IMG/VR virus record: IMGVR_UViG_3300017753_000065
Location: 1 to 28,960 of that record
From: a virus
DNA: 28,960 bases
Direction: 5' to 3' (one strand)
This document shows, piece by piece, positions 20,706 through 28,284 of the stretch. Every line of letters begins with the position of its first letter. The first letter of the stretch is position 1. The notes under the pieces are model-generated. The model was not told the origin of the DNA, did no database searches, and saw only the letters and a program-made list of their open reading frames with translations. Both the position numbers and the translations under genes were made by a program.

Positions 20706-20835
20706 AAATCTTCTGTAATGTATATGCAATAGACACCAAAAGAAGTATAATTTTCAAACTATTCTCTACAGCAGTAAAACTAACACCTAAAGTAACAACG
20801 TTTAAACAAGCTAATTTTATATCCTCTAAATTCAT
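20677..20835 (-). CDS. Small membrane protein, holin candidate (52 residues)
   Basis: Starts at ATG 20835 in an ATGA overlap with the previous tiny gene, and its 3' end overlaps the amidase by 29 bp. It has two hydrophobic stretches (IKLACLNVVTLGVSFTAV and LKIILLLVSIAYTLQKI) and a basic tail (ETHKKKNK). Size, hydrophobicity and charged tail, placed directly before the endolysin, suit a class II holin or a pinholin-like helper. A second holin candidate follows the amidase, so this protein may also be an antiholin or spanin-like partner. Confidence 0.6.
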   Translation of the reverse strand: MNLEDIKLACLNVVTLGVSFTAVENSLKIILLLVSIAYTLQKIYETHKKKNK

Positions 20836-20930
20836 ATCATTAAAGACTTTAAAAAGTTATTCCATTTTGCAATTAACCAAAATTTAAACTGCTCTAACTT
20901 GTCTGCTAAGTACCTTAGTCCTTTAATCAT
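20832..20930 (-). CDS. Very small amphipathic protein, 32 residues
   Basis: ATG 20930 lies four bases after the stop of the previous gene and the TGA overlaps the holin candidate start. The protein is one amphipathic helix with Trp and Lys (KGLRYLADKLEQFKFWLIAK then WNNFLKSLMI). It may be a membrane-active lysis accessory or a translational spacer. Support is mostly from its tight fit between two genes. Confidence 0.45.
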   Translation of the reverse strand: MIKGLRYLADKLEQFKFWLIAKWNNFLKSLMI

Positions 20931-20934
20931 TTTA

Positions 20935-21240
20935 TTACATTTTATTTGTTTGATAATCCACCCCATAAAAGCTGTGTACTCCATTACCATCTGCTACTCC
21001 AACTGCATAGGATTTCCAGCCATAAGGATGTTCTTCTATTCCTTTCCACATAACGTCTATGTGGTATTTTTCACTTAATACATTTGGTTTTATTTCATTA
21101 CCCTCTGCATCTATTTCGCTTTGTTCTAAAACTATATGACCAAGTTTTACTATAGCGTGTGTATGATTTTCTTCTAAAGCATCTATCTTAGTATTTGCTT
21201 GTGCCTCATCTACAAACTCGTATTTACCTATCTTTATCAT
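20935..21240 (-). CDS. Conserved tail-region protein, 101 residues, unknown
   Basis: Starts at ATG 21240 in an ATGA overlap with the LamG-like protein gene. The opening IKIGKYEFVDEAQANTKIDA and the middle THAIVKLGHIVLEQSEIDAE followed by KYHIDVMWKGIEEHPYGWKS are of a type I associate with flavobacterial phage tail clusters, usually unnamed. It is likely a structural or fibre-associated protein, since it lies between a fibre gene and the lysis genes. No catalytic motif is visible. Confidence 0.55.
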   Translation of the reverse strand: MIKIGKYEFVDEAQANTKIDALEENHTHAIVKLGHIVLEQSEIDAEGNEIKPNVLSEKYHIDVMWKGIEEHPYGWKSYAVGVADGNGVHSFYGVDYQTNKM

Positions 21241-22508
21241 AATGTTGTAAGTGTTTCTAATTCGCTATCAGTTAAGTATGTGTCGTAGACTCTGGCATCA
21301 TATACTTTACCCTCAAAGTATCTATCTGCACCAGTTTGACTTGCAAAATTAAATCTGTTAAAACCAGTAGGAACTACAACATTTGTAGTAGTAGACCTCA
21401 ATGCACCATTAATATATACCTTAAATTCATTTTCTTTAAATTTTAAAGCTACTTTGTTTCTTTGGTTTATATTAAATTCTGAAGTTATAATTAAATTCAG
21501 CTGATTTGAGCCATTGTAAACCATAACTCTTAAACTATTAAGTTGATAAGTAAACGTAATATAATTATTAGTTGTACCATCACTTAGACTAATAATATTA
21601 TAATCTAAATAAGGAGGATTAAAGCTATTTACATCAACAAAAAATGTACCCTCTGTAATATTAAATAAATTAACATCTCCAGCATCAGTACAAACATCTG
21701 CGTTTCTTGTTACCATTGAATTTGCTGGTGTTTCTATATAGCTTGATAAGGTTTTACCCTCTTCTACTTGACAACCCCACATATAAACAAAAGCACTTGT
21801 AGAAGTATCTGAAGCATCTATTTGACCAGTTGTAGCTCTTGGACTAAAATAACTTCCAATAGTAGCAGCAGCATCTGTATTGTAAACAACAGAAAGTCTG
21901 TACCAACCATTACCATAATTTTCTACTTTAGAACTTGTTATTGTAAAATCTGCACCAGCCACACTTGTTGTTAAAGTTGTATTGCTAAATTGAAAAATAG
22001 CATCAGCTCTATTTGGGTAAGTGCCTTGCATCCTTAAAGCAAAAAAATCGCCCTCGCCTTGTTTGACGAAAACAGAAGTACAAATGTCTAACTGTGCAGA
22101 TGATGACTTAGAAGCAGCATCAGAAAGGTAATTGTTTGTACCACTTGTTGAGCCTCTTTTTATTTTATCAGCATTTAATTCCCCAGTAGGAGATATTATT
22201 TGATTTGCAGTAACAGTTAAGTCTGCTTGTTTAGTCCAAGCTGCATTGTCAAACTGCTCAGAATAAACTTGTCTGTTTGTTCTAAGTGCCTCTAATAGTA
22301 AACTCGGACAGTTGCTATTTAACCAATCAAGTCTTGGTATATCGTTTGTTGAAGCACCTATAGTTTCTATAAGTCCATCTTTATTAACTCTTGTACCAGC
22401 ACCAACTCTAACAAAGTCAAAATCTCCTGTACCATCATTTGGCAATACAGAATAAACTTTATCTTCTTTATATCCGCTTGGTATAAGTGCTAAAACAGGG
22501 TTATTCAT
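21237..22508 (-). CDS. Receptor-binding tail protein with LamG / concanavalin A-like domain
   Basis: A 423-residue protein. The N-terminal part (about 30-85) has VRVGAGTRVNKDGLIETIGA and PRLDWLNSNCPSLLLEALRT, a conserved opening of Bacteroidetes phage tail proteins. Residues about 80-255 form a carbohydrate-binding-like module (YSEQFDNAAWTKQADLTVTA, then GNGWYRLSVVYN). Residues about 270-423 fit a LamG/concanavalin A-like lectin fold, with NKVALKFKENEFKVYINGAL and the closing FEGKVYDARVYDTYLTDSEL. This suggests binding to host surface sugars. It lies among fibre-associated small genes. Domain calls are by pattern; receptor identity is unknown. Confidence 0.75.
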   Translation of the reverse strand: MNNPVLALIPSGYKEDKVYSVLPNDGTGDFDFVRVGAGTRVNKDGLIETIGASTNDIPRLDWLNSNCPSLLLEALRTNRQVYSEQFDNAAWTKQADLTVTANQIISPTGELNADKIKRGSTSGTNNYLSDAASKSSSAQLDICTSVFVKQGEGDFFALRMQGTYPNRADAIFQFSNTTLTTSVAGADFTITSSKVENYGNGWYRLSVVYNTDAAATIGSYFSPRATTGQIDASDTSTSAFVYMWGCQVEEGKTLSSYIETPANSMVTRNADVCTDAGDVNLFNITEGTFFVDVNSFNPPYLDYNIISLSDGTTNNYITFTYQLNSLRVMVYNGSNQLNLIITSEFNINQRNKVALKFKENEFKVYINGALRSTTTNVVVPTGFNRFNFASQTGADRYFEGKVYDARVYDTYLTDSELETLTTL

Positions 22509-22632
22509 CTTCTTCTTTTGGTAGCGATTCGTTTAGTATTTTTACAATCTCTTGAGCTTGTGCTAATACAGCGATAGGCAATGTGTTAATGACTTGATTT
22601 ACTCTTGCAATTTGTTCTTTTGTAATTTCCAT
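22501..22632 (-). CDS. Small helical protein, 43 residues
   Basis: ATG 22632 follows an AT-rich gap with a TATATTTG box, and the stop overlaps the LamG protein start by 8 bp. The protein reads as a helix pair (MEITKEQIARVNQVINTLPI, then AVLAQAQEIVKILNESLPKE). Such small proteins near fibre genes may be fibre chaperones or minor tail proteins. No family is recognised. Confidence 0.55.
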   Translation of the reverse strand: MEITKEQIARVNQVINTLPIAVLAQAQEIVKILNESLPKEEDE

Positions 22633-22655
22633 AATTATATTTATTTGTTATTATA

Positions 22656-22680
22656 CAAATATACAAATTATTCTGGCAAA
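22656..22680 (-). promoter_or_regulatory. Weak host-type promoter candidate
   Basis: The minus strand has TATATTTG (22663-22656) in front of the 43-residue gene and the LamG gene. The nearest upstream TTTG (22680-22677) is only 13 bp away, shorter than the usual 17-23 bp, so this is a weak candidate. Confidence 0.3.
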
Positions 22681-22913
22681 TCTTCGTACTCGTCTTGATA
22701 GTCGCTATCTAAGTAAGATTCCATTTCAGTAATCTGTTCTGCACTTAACTCATCTTTATAAAAGTCATTTGCTAAAACCCATTTGAAATGTTCTTTAATT
22801 GCTTCTACATTATCATCAGCACCTATTTGAGTTAATTGCTCTGGTATCTGTGAAGTAATTACTTCTTTATGACTATCGTCTGTGTTTTCAGATGTTATTA
22901 CGTTTTTATACAT
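22668..22913 (-). CDS. Acidic protein behind the tail fibre, 81 residues, unknown
   Basis: Starts at ATG 22913, three bases after the S74 fibre stop. The first 35 residues are polar (MYKNVITSENTDDSHKEVIT), followed by helices (AIKEHFKWVLANDFYKDELS, then AEQITEMESYLDSDYQDEYE) and an acidic tail. Position right after the fibre gene and small acidic character would fit a fibre assembly chaperone, but no family signature is visible. Confidence 0.5.
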   Translation of the reverse strand: MYKNVITSENTDDSHKEVITSQIPEQLTQIGADDNVEAIKEHFKWVLANDFYKDELSAEQITEMESYLDSDYQDEYEDLPE

Positions 22914-22916
22914 TAT

Positions 22917-24557
22917 TTATGATTTTAATAATTCTACTTCTGCTTTTAATTCTTTTATTGCTTGTACTAATATAGGAACAAGTTTACCATAACTTAACTC
23001 AAGTTTTTCTGGGTTGCTATCATAAACAAGTCTTAAAGTATCGTTATCTAATTCTTGTACTTCTTGAGCTATAAAACCAAAGTCTTTTTTACCTTTATTA
23101 GCTGAATAAATTTCCTCGCCGTCTTTATCTAATTCTGGTCTATTATCCCACACAAATTCTCTTGGTTGTAAAGCATCTATAAAAGCAAGTCCATAACCTA
23201 AATCTTTTATTTCTGATTTATCTCTTTCGTCAGATAATGAAGTTATAGAAGTAACTGCACAACGTAAAGTAGATATACTTGAATTTCCTAAAGTTATTTC
23301 ATTATTTACAGTTGCAGAACTTGGATATGAGTTAAAACCTATAATAGTATTATTATCTCCTGTAGTTAATGCACCACTATAAGCTGATGCAAATTGACCA
23401 ATTATTACATTAGTTTCTCCACTTGTTAATCCATATGCAGCTTGATAACCTAATATTACATTACCATTTGCACCATTAGCTGAAAATCCAGCTTGAGTTC
23501 CAAGAATAATATTTTGACTTGAGTTTGGATTTGTTGTTAATGATTTACCAGATTCTGAACCAATTAATATGTTATCGTAAGCAGTTGTTAAAGCTAATCC
23601 AGCTTGATGACCAAGTAAAACATTTCTAAAACCTGTAGTTAAATTATATCCAGCTCTATATCCTACTCCTACATTGTTTGATTTAGAACCAAAAGAACCA
23701 CCTATAGCATCTCTTCCTACCATTACATTATAGCGACTTGTTCCATTAGCATATTGACCAGCATTCTCCCCCAAAGCAGTGTTTGAGCCAGATTCCCAAT
23801 ATCTTCCAGCAGAATTTCCTACTGCTGTACTATGCCCCTCAACATTAGCTCTATCTGCACCAGCATTATTACCAATAAAAGTATTACCACTTCCAGTGTT
23901 TAATTTTCCAGCTTTATAACCTATACAAGTTCTAAACGCATTAGTTGTATTGTTATATCCAGCTTCATAACCTATATTAGTATTTTGTATCCCAGAAGTT
24001 TGTGAAAAACCAGCTTGATAACCTATACTATGGTGTCCTACGTTTGTGTTAGATGGAGCAGCTAAATAACCTATTGAAAGACCTTGACCACCAGACGCAT
24101 TCCATCCAGCTTGACCACCAATAATAACAGATTTTGCAGCACCAGTATTTGAGTTCATTGCAAAGTTACCAATAATTATAGTTTCACCTATTCCAGTTGT
24201 AGCAACTCGACCAGCTTTTGAGCCAATAGCAATAACTGCACTTGTAGTAGTAGTGTCGCGAGCAGCTTCAAAACCAATCGCAATATTACTATTACCAGTT
24301 GTTAAAGAATTACCAGCATTTATACCAAGAATAGTATTACCTTGTGGATTACCACTTAAACCGCTCGGCACTTCTCCAACATATAAAGAAGCAGTATCAA
24401 CTAAACAATCTGTAAGACCATTCAAGTCTGAAGCTCCACCGCCACCTAAATTAGATGGGTCAATACGGACGTTATCCGTACCATCATAACCGACCAAAAA
24501 ATCAACATTTGCTGGGTCAGTTTTTACTGTAAATTCACTAAATTTTTTATTTGCCAT
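22917..24557 (-). CDS. Tail fibre with YadA-head-like repeats and S74 intramolecular chaperone
   Basis: A 546-residue trimeric fibre or spike. The N-terminus (NKKFSEFTVKTDPANVDFLV, GYDGTDNVRIDP) is a virion-anchor type common in phage fibres. Residues about 70-425 hold roughly 14 short repeats with the core IGxxAG (for example NTNIGYEAGYNNTTNA, NTFIGNNAGADR, NVGVGYRAGYNLTTG), like the YadA adhesin head. The last 105 residues are a Peptidase_S74 chaperone with the Ser442/Lys447 dyad (SDERDKSEIKDL), REFVWDN, DFGFIAQEVQEL and a terminal coiled coil. The S74 domain trimerises the fibre and is then cut off at the serine. Residues before the cut should remain on the virion for receptor contact. Confidence 0.9.
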   Translation of the reverse strand: MANKKFSEFTVKTDPANVDFLVGYDGTDNVRIDPSNLGGGGASDLNGLTDCLVDTASLYVGEVPSGLSGNPQGNTILGINAGNSLTTGNSNIAIGFEAARDTTTTSAVIAIGSKAGRVATTGIGETIIIGNFAMNSNTGAAKSVIIGGQAGWNASGGQGLSIGYLAAPSNTNVGHHSIGYQAGFSQTSGIQNTNIGYEAGYNNTTNAFRTCIGYKAGKLNTGSGNTFIGNNAGADRANVEGHSTAVGNSAGRYWESGSNTALGENAGQYANGTSRYNVMVGRDAIGGSFGSKSNNVGVGYRAGYNLTTGFRNVLLGHQAGLALTTAYDNILIGSESGKSLTTNPNSSQNIILGTQAGFSANGANGNVILGYQAAYGLTSGETNVIIGQFASAYSGALTTGDNNTIIGFNSYPSSATVNNEITLGNSSISTLRCAVTSITSLSDERDKSEIKDLGYGLAFIDALQPREFVWDNRPELDKDGEEIYSANKGKKDFGFIAQEVQELDNDTLRLVYDSNPEKLELSYGKLVPILVQAIKELKAEVELLKS

Positions 24558-24567
24558 TTTTTTAAAT

Positions 24568-24744
24568 TTATTCTATTATTATATATTCGTTTTGTTCAGT
24601 TTGTAAATAATCTCCATTCTCAGCTAATACTTCAAAAGCTGTTGTAGGGTCAATATAATCTCTATAGACTATACCCCATCCTATAGTGTTATCTATAGCA
24701 CCATTACCCCAATAAGTCGTATCGTATATTTTTCCAAATGCCAT
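24568..24744 (-). CDS. Small structural protein, 58 residues, with shared C-terminal peptide
   Basis: ATG 24744 abuts the previous TAA, and the stop is 10 bp before the fibre start. The N-terminus (MAFGKIYDTTYWGNGAIDNT) is aromatic and Gly-rich, a kind seen next to fibre genes in flavobacterial phages. The last 20 residues (LAENGDYLQTEQ then YIIIE) match the end of the 867-residue tail protein at 13 of 20 positions. A role as minor tail or fibre-associated protein is inferred from neighbours. Confidence 0.65.
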   Translation of the reverse strand: MAFGKIYDTTYWGNGAIDNTIGWGIVYRDYIDPTTAFEVLAENGDYLQTEQNEYIIIE

Positions 24745-24876
24745 TTATTTGTCTTTATATGTTTGGTAGCATATCGCTACTGCTTGTTCTCTATTGTATT
24801 CCTTTGTCATCTCTGCTACACACCGAATCATAAAATCTTTTTGCTTCTCTCTCGCTTTTGGTTTTGGTATCGGCAT
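24745..24876 (-). CDS. Small conserved phage protein, 43 residues (MPIPKPK type)
   Basis: Starts at ATG 24876 and stops with TAA at 24745, directly abutting the next gene. The sequence MPIPKPKAREKQKDFMIRCV continues AEMTKEYNREQAVAICYQTY. The pattern P-x-PK-x(2-6)-E-x(3-4)-F-x-RC ... EY-x(4)-Q-x-AIC-x(2)-W/Y is widespread in phages near portal, protease and capsid genes. It has no settled function; two Cys could bind metal. Overlap with another open frame (24791-24928) is discussed separately. Confidence 0.75.
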   Translation of the reverse strand: MPIPKPKAREKQKDFMIRCVAEMTKEYNREQAVAICYQTYKDK

Positions 24877-24928
24877 CTATGTAATTTTTTAATTTTGTTA
24901 AATTTGTTTCTTTTACTTTATATCTCAT
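24791..24928 (-). CDS. Possible overlapping small protein, 45 residues
   Basis: Starts at ATG 24928 in an ATGA overlap with the connector gene and ends with TAG at 24791, in another frame of the MPIPKPK-type gene. The sequence is basic and helical (MRYKVKETNLTKLKNYIDAD, then TKTKSEREAKRFYDSVCSRD). The coupled start argues for translation, but the overlap with a conserved gene argues against. It may be a leader that carries ribosomes to 24876. Confidence 0.3.
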   Translation of the reverse strand: MRYKVKETNLTKLKNYIDADTKTKSEREAKRFYDSVCSRDDKGIQ

Positions 24929-25425
24929 AAAACCCATCCTTTAAAGGTTGTATCTGTATCTGGACTTATATCCTCATCTGTGTTACTATTATACTCTGGA
25001 AATAAATCATTGTGAAAACTTAAATAATCTACTAATCTTGTTGAATAATAATTAGCATACTCTCTTGCCTTACCTACTAAATAATCTACTTCATTCTTAT
25101 CTACGTTCTGTGCAGTTTCGCTACTATGCTTAAATACACCACCATTTTTTATCTGATAAGCTGCAAATGGTATATAGTTCATTTGAGCAAACCAAATCAA
25201 TGTAGGTTGTACATAAGTGTTTACTAATGATAAATAATTACCAGCTAAATTACCAGCTATAATATGACCACTTATTTTGTTGTATAAGTCTGTTCCTAAT
25301 AAATTCTGAATGTCTATCTGTTGTGCAACCTTGATAAATTGTATAAACTTATCTGTGTCTACATTGCCATCAAGTATTGAGTTCTTGACTAAATCTGTCC
25401 TGTTTATAAATAATGCTGTTGCCAT
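24925..25425 (-). CDS. Head-tail connector-like protein (DUF6712 type)
   Basis: A 166-residue helical protein right after the portal. Motifs match the DUF6712 group of Bacteroidetes phage proteins: FIQFIKVAQQIDIQNLLGTD followed by LYNKISGHI, then YVQPTLIWFAQMNYIPFAAY, KNGGVFKHSSETAQNVDKNE, and AREYANYYSTRLVDYL near the C-terminus. These proteins are thought to act at the head-tail interface like HK97 gp6 connectors. It begins one base after the portal gene's stop. Confidence 0.7.
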   Translation of the reverse strand: MATALFINRTDLVKNSILDGNVDTDKFIQFIKVAQQIDIQNLLGTDLYNKISGHIIAGNLAGNYLSLVNTYVQPTLIWFAQMNYIPFAAYQIKNGGVFKHSSETAQNVDKNEVDYLVGKAREYANYYSTRLVDYLSFHNDLFPEYNSNTDEDISPDTDTTFKGWVL

Positions 25426-25426
25426 A

Positions 25427-27247
25427 CTAATTCTTAAATCCTATTTTATTCCAATACTCAGCAGTATAACCTTTATACTTCATATCTTTAGGTGCTACAG
25501 GTACTTTCTGTGCGTTTGCTTCTGGCTTAAAACCTCTTGACCTTGCCTCTGACGTTGTTATAGCATCTCCTAAACCTTTTGCACCATCTTTACGCACATA
25601 CGTCTTTCTAAGCCATTTATGTTGGCATCTCGCACCACCCTTGTAAAGCCATATAGAATAAGTATCACTTCCACCTTTACCAAAACCAGCATTAACTACT
25701 TTTTTATCCATAGAAATAATATCCTCTTTTCTATATACCTTTTTAGCATCTACCATTTTCTTACAAAACTTTCTTGAGTTTGCACTATATCTCTGTGGAG
25801 AATACATATATCTAACTAAGAAAGTATTACCCTCCTCAGCTTCTTGTTTGCTCTCTCCATCTTGCTCACTCTCTCTAAAAGGCTTTGCACTACCTGTACT
25901 TACAAACTCCCATATTTTAGCAAGTGTGCTTTTTTCTTTTGGTTTGTTTAAGTCCGTAATAACCTCGTCTAAGCCATCTTCTTCGTCATAGTTAACCTCA
26001 CGCTCATCCATTACGTCAAAGTCGCTTAAAAGCTCTTCCTCGTCCTCTCCTAAGTCAATTAAAGCATCTGCTATTTCTACACCTAAATCTTCTGGTAATT
26101 CCTTAGCTAACTTTACTCCTGTTTCTTCTTCTCTTGTTTCTTCGTCTTCTACGTTTTCTAAGTCTGTAAACTCAAGTGGTTGTAAGGTCTTAAAGTATAG
26201 TTTTAAGCTAATATTATTAAAAGCTAATATCTCATCAAAGGCATCTATTAAAAGATGCTGAAATGGTCTAATAACTGTGTTATCCATTAACGTACTTGCA
26301 GTCTGTAACTCATCTGCGTTGTTTCCTAAACCTGTACTATCTTTAATTCCTAATAGCATAGGACTTACTACCCTATGTGCTACCATTATCTTTTTACTAC
26401 TTTCGTCTGATAAGAACTGGTATTGATTATGTGCATCACTTAGTTGTATAGGCTCTATAGTTGCTTGGCTCTCTGCATTGTCATTAAATGCAAGTATAAA
26501 CTTACCAGCATTACTTGACCCACTAAACTTTTGATATATTCTATTCTCTAACATTTGACGTTCCTCAGCGTTTGGAGTTCCGTTGTTAAAGTTTATTAGC
26601 ATACTTGGTGCTAATCCGTTTAGAATGTTGTTTAAGTGATAGTTACTTATTTCTTCTTCTAACTCACTATATTGTAAACCACCTTGATAGTCTGGACTAC
26701 TATAATACTTGTACCCAGCTCTGTAAGGTTTTACATATAGTATTTCTATGTTTTCATTAGATAAACCAAAAGATGGTATTCTCTTTAGTTCTGTACTTTG
26801 TTTTACTTTACTCCAATTATCAGAATAATAGTAAGCAGCTATTTGTCCTTTTTCGTTACACTTTTCTGCTCTTAAGTTTTCTACAGGTATATGCTCTACT
26901 TGGGCGATAGTCTTTCTATCCTTAGAGTAGATTATCTGTATAGCACATTGACCCATTAGCTTTAAGTCATAACATAACTTTCTTACGCAATCTTTATTAA
27001 ATAACGTAATCATTTTAGCGTATGCTTCTGGCTTTCTGTTGCTATTTAAAGCATCTAAGCCTTTACCATAAATCATTTGGCTAATACCATTAATTATAGC
27101 ATTGTTTGTAGGACTTCCGTTATATCTGTCTATTAAGTACCCAAAGTAATTATTATCACTTCCGTAAGCAACCCATTTCTTGTTAGACTTCTCTACAATC
27201 TCTGGACTTGTATAGGTGCTTAAATTAACTATTCTTAAATCGTTCAT
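25427..27247 (-). CDS. Portal protein with C-terminal extra domain
   Basis: A 606-residue protein that forms the DNA gate at one capsid vertex. The portal core (about 1-370) has SNKKWVAYGSDNNYFGYLID, NNAIINGISQMIYGKGL, KLMGQCAIQIIYSKDRK, and the wing/stem helices EERQMLENRIYQKFSGSSNA and IMVAHRVVSPMLLGIKDSTG. An acidic stretch follows (about 370-435). Residues about 475-606 form a separate domain with RYMYSPQRYSANSRKFCKKM, GFGKGGSDTYSIWLYKGGAR and CQHKWLRKTYVRKDG. I recall this module from protease or other head proteins of Bacteroidetes phages, so the fusion looks like a moved domain. It overlaps its upstream gene by 4 bp. Portal assignment is strong. Confidence 0.8.
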   Translation of the reverse strand: MNDLRIVNLSTYTSPEIVEKSNKKWVAYGSDNNYFGYLIDRYNGSPTNNAIINGISQMIYGKGLDALNSNRKPEAYAKMITLFNKDCVRKLCYDLKLMGQCAIQIIYSKDRKTIAQVEHIPVENLRAEKCNEKGQIAAYYYSDNWSKVKQSTELKRIPSFGLSNENIEILYVKPYRAGYKYYSSPDYQGGLQYSELEEEISNYHLNNILNGLAPSMLINFNNGTPNAEERQMLENRIYQKFSGSSNAGKFILAFNDNAESQATIEPIQLSDAHNQYQFLSDESSKKIMVAHRVVSPMLLGIKDSTGLGNNADELQTASTLMDNTVIRPFQHLLIDAFDEILAFNNISLKLYFKTLQPLEFTDLENVEDEETREEETGVKLAKELPEDLGVEIADALIDLGEDEEELLSDFDVMDEREVNYDEEDGLDEVITDLNKPKEKSTLAKIWEFVSTGSAKPFRESEQDGESKQEAEEGNTFLVRYMYSPQRYSANSRKFCKKMVDAKKVYRKEDIISMDKKVVNAGFGKGGSDTYSIWLYKGGARCQHKWLRKTYVRKDGAKGLGDAITTSEARSRGFKPEANAQKVPVAPKDMKYKGYTAEYWNKIGFKN

Positions 27248-27594
27248 AAAATAATATAATCGTTATCAAAACTATTCTCTGTGGTGTATTCTCCATCATT
27301 TACTGAATAGTAATCATTATTTGTTTGGTTTACTGTCTGGTCTGTACAAAAAACTCTATCCTTGTATATAACAGCAGTACCATTTTTTATTTCTAAGGTA
27401 TAAAAATCGCCCTCAGTTAATGTACCAAAAGCAGCAACAAAAGACATATAGTTTCCATCCGTTGAGCCTGTTGGTGTAATACTTACATTAGTTCCTGTGC
27501 TTTCACTTGTAAGATTTACAGTAATTGCACCATTAATAAATTGTCTAGGAATTACCTTAAAAGTCTTATTCCCATTTGTTCCTATTAACTTCAT
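27244..27594 (-). CDS. Small beta-rich structural protein, 116 residues
   Basis: Starts directly after the conserved late element (copy 4) and overlaps the portal start by ATGA. It is a beta-rich protein (GNKTFKVIPRQFINGAITVN, then GDFYTLEIKNGTAVIYKDRV) with FCTDQTVNQTNNDYYSV and the tail GEYTTENSFDNDYIIL, which faintly resembles the C-terminal peptide of two other tail proteins. I associate the IYKDRVFCTDQ pattern with Bacteroidetes phage structural clusters. Its function is unknown; a head decoration or completion protein is possible. Confidence 0.55.
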   Translation of the reverse strand: MKLIGTNGNKTFKVIPRQFINGAITVNLTSESTGTNVSITPTGSTDGNYMSFVAAFGTLTEGDFYTLEIKNGTAVIYKDRVFCTDQTVNQTNNDYYSVNDGEYTTENSFDNDYIIL

Positions 27595-27626
27595 ACTAAT
27601 ATATAAACAAAACTAATTTATTTTGT
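27595..27626 (-). promoter_or_regulatory. Conserved late-gene upstream element, copy 4
   Basis: The minus strand reads AAAATAAATTAGTTTTGT then TTATATATTAGT directly before the ATG at 27594. It follows a terminator, so new initiation of transcription is needed here for the portal operon, which supports a promoter role. Confidence 0.55.
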
Positions 27627-27636
27627 ATTGTATTAA

Positions 27637-27668
27637 TAAAAAAAGCCACCCCCTTTAAGAGATGGCTA
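27637..27668 (-). terminator. Rho-independent terminator after the tail tube gene
   Basis: The minus strand reads AGCCATC TCTTAAAGGG GGTGGCT followed by seven T. The 7-bp stem has one T-G pair. It lies between the tail tube candidate and the late element that precedes the portal operon. Confidence 0.8.
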
Positions 27669-27712
27669 ATTTCTTTATGTCGTCAACCAAAAACAGACAT
27701 AGGACAAATATA
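27669..27712 (-). ncRNA. Candidate small RNA or leader cassette B
   Basis: The minus strand has TATATTTG (27712-27705), a hairpin TATGTC...GACATA (27701-27676) enclosing TGTTTTTGGTTGAC, then AAAGAAATT and the terminator stem. Cassette A at 19146-19206 shows the same sequence of parts, and both -7-like boxes begin 18 bp after a TAG stop. As in cassette A, no TTG is seen at -33. This could be a small RNA, an attenuator or a processed 3' end. Confidence 0.35.
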
Positions 27713-27729
27713 CAAAAATATATTTAAAC

Positions 27730-28269
27730 CTAAGCTGGACTAATTGGCGTAGCAGAAGCTACATCTGGTACAGTACAGAAGAACGGAGGAAATACCTCAG
27801 TTGCTACAGCAGTTAAAGTAAACCCTTGTAAATCTCCAGCAGCAGCACCTGTTACGATTGTACCACCAGTAATCTCAGCACCATTATCTCTACCTAATAG
27901 TAAATACTTAGTAACTCCAGCACCATTTGGATATAATTCTATAACGTAGTGAGCTCTACCTCTATTAAGAAGTTTTATCTCCTCTTGTGTCGCTATGTCT
28001 AAAACTTGAAAAGTTACATTTAAAGTACTTTCGTAAAAAGTAGTACCATTTTCTCTTGATGAGTTTACTACTGTTTCTAACGAAGACTGCCCACCTTTTA
28101 CTTCAAACTTAAAAAACTCAGCAGAGTTATCAGTAGGTAGAGTAATAGTTCCACTTGAATCTGACAATGCAGCTACAACAGCACTATAATCTAAGATGTA
28201 AATATTTTTAATTCCAGCAAAGGCAGTCTTACATCCAACCCCTCTACCTTTTGTTATTGCACAAGCCAT
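27730..28269 (-). CDS. Major tail (tube) protein candidate
   Basis: A 179-residue beta-rich protein starting MACAITKGRGVGCKTAFAGI followed by KNIYILDYSAV. The pattern GRxxxCK-x(3)-GIKxIYxxxxS is one I associate with major tail tube proteins of Bacteroidetes siphophages. The middle has FFKFEVKGGQSSLETVVNSS and NGTTFYESTLNVTFQVLDIA, the latter in the style of a tail tube beta barrel. The end, with YLLLGRDNGAEITGGTIVTG and a Pro-rich tail, completes the barrel. It has its own terminators on both sides, which suits a highly expressed structural protein. Confidence 0.65.
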   Translation of the reverse strand: MACAITKGRGVGCKTAFAGIKNIYILDYSAVVAALSDSSGTITLPTDNSAEFFKFEVKGGQSSLETVVNSSRENGTTFYESTLNVTFQVLDIATQEEIKLLNRGRAHYVIELYPNGAGVTKYLLLGRDNGAEITGGTIVTGAAAGDLQGFTLTAVATEVFPPFFCTVPDVASATPISPA

Positions 28270-28284
28270 ATTATTTGTTTTAAT

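Noticed and set aside
20265-20729. Amidase start at TTG 20729
   Set aside because: The ATG at 20705 is in frame, keeps all catalytic residues and sits in a better leader; the longer form adds eight residues outside the domain.
22917-24557. Repeats in the fibre as a CRISPR or tandem DNA array
   Set aside because: The repeats are protein-level IGxxAG units with variable DNA; no constant repeat and spacer lengths.
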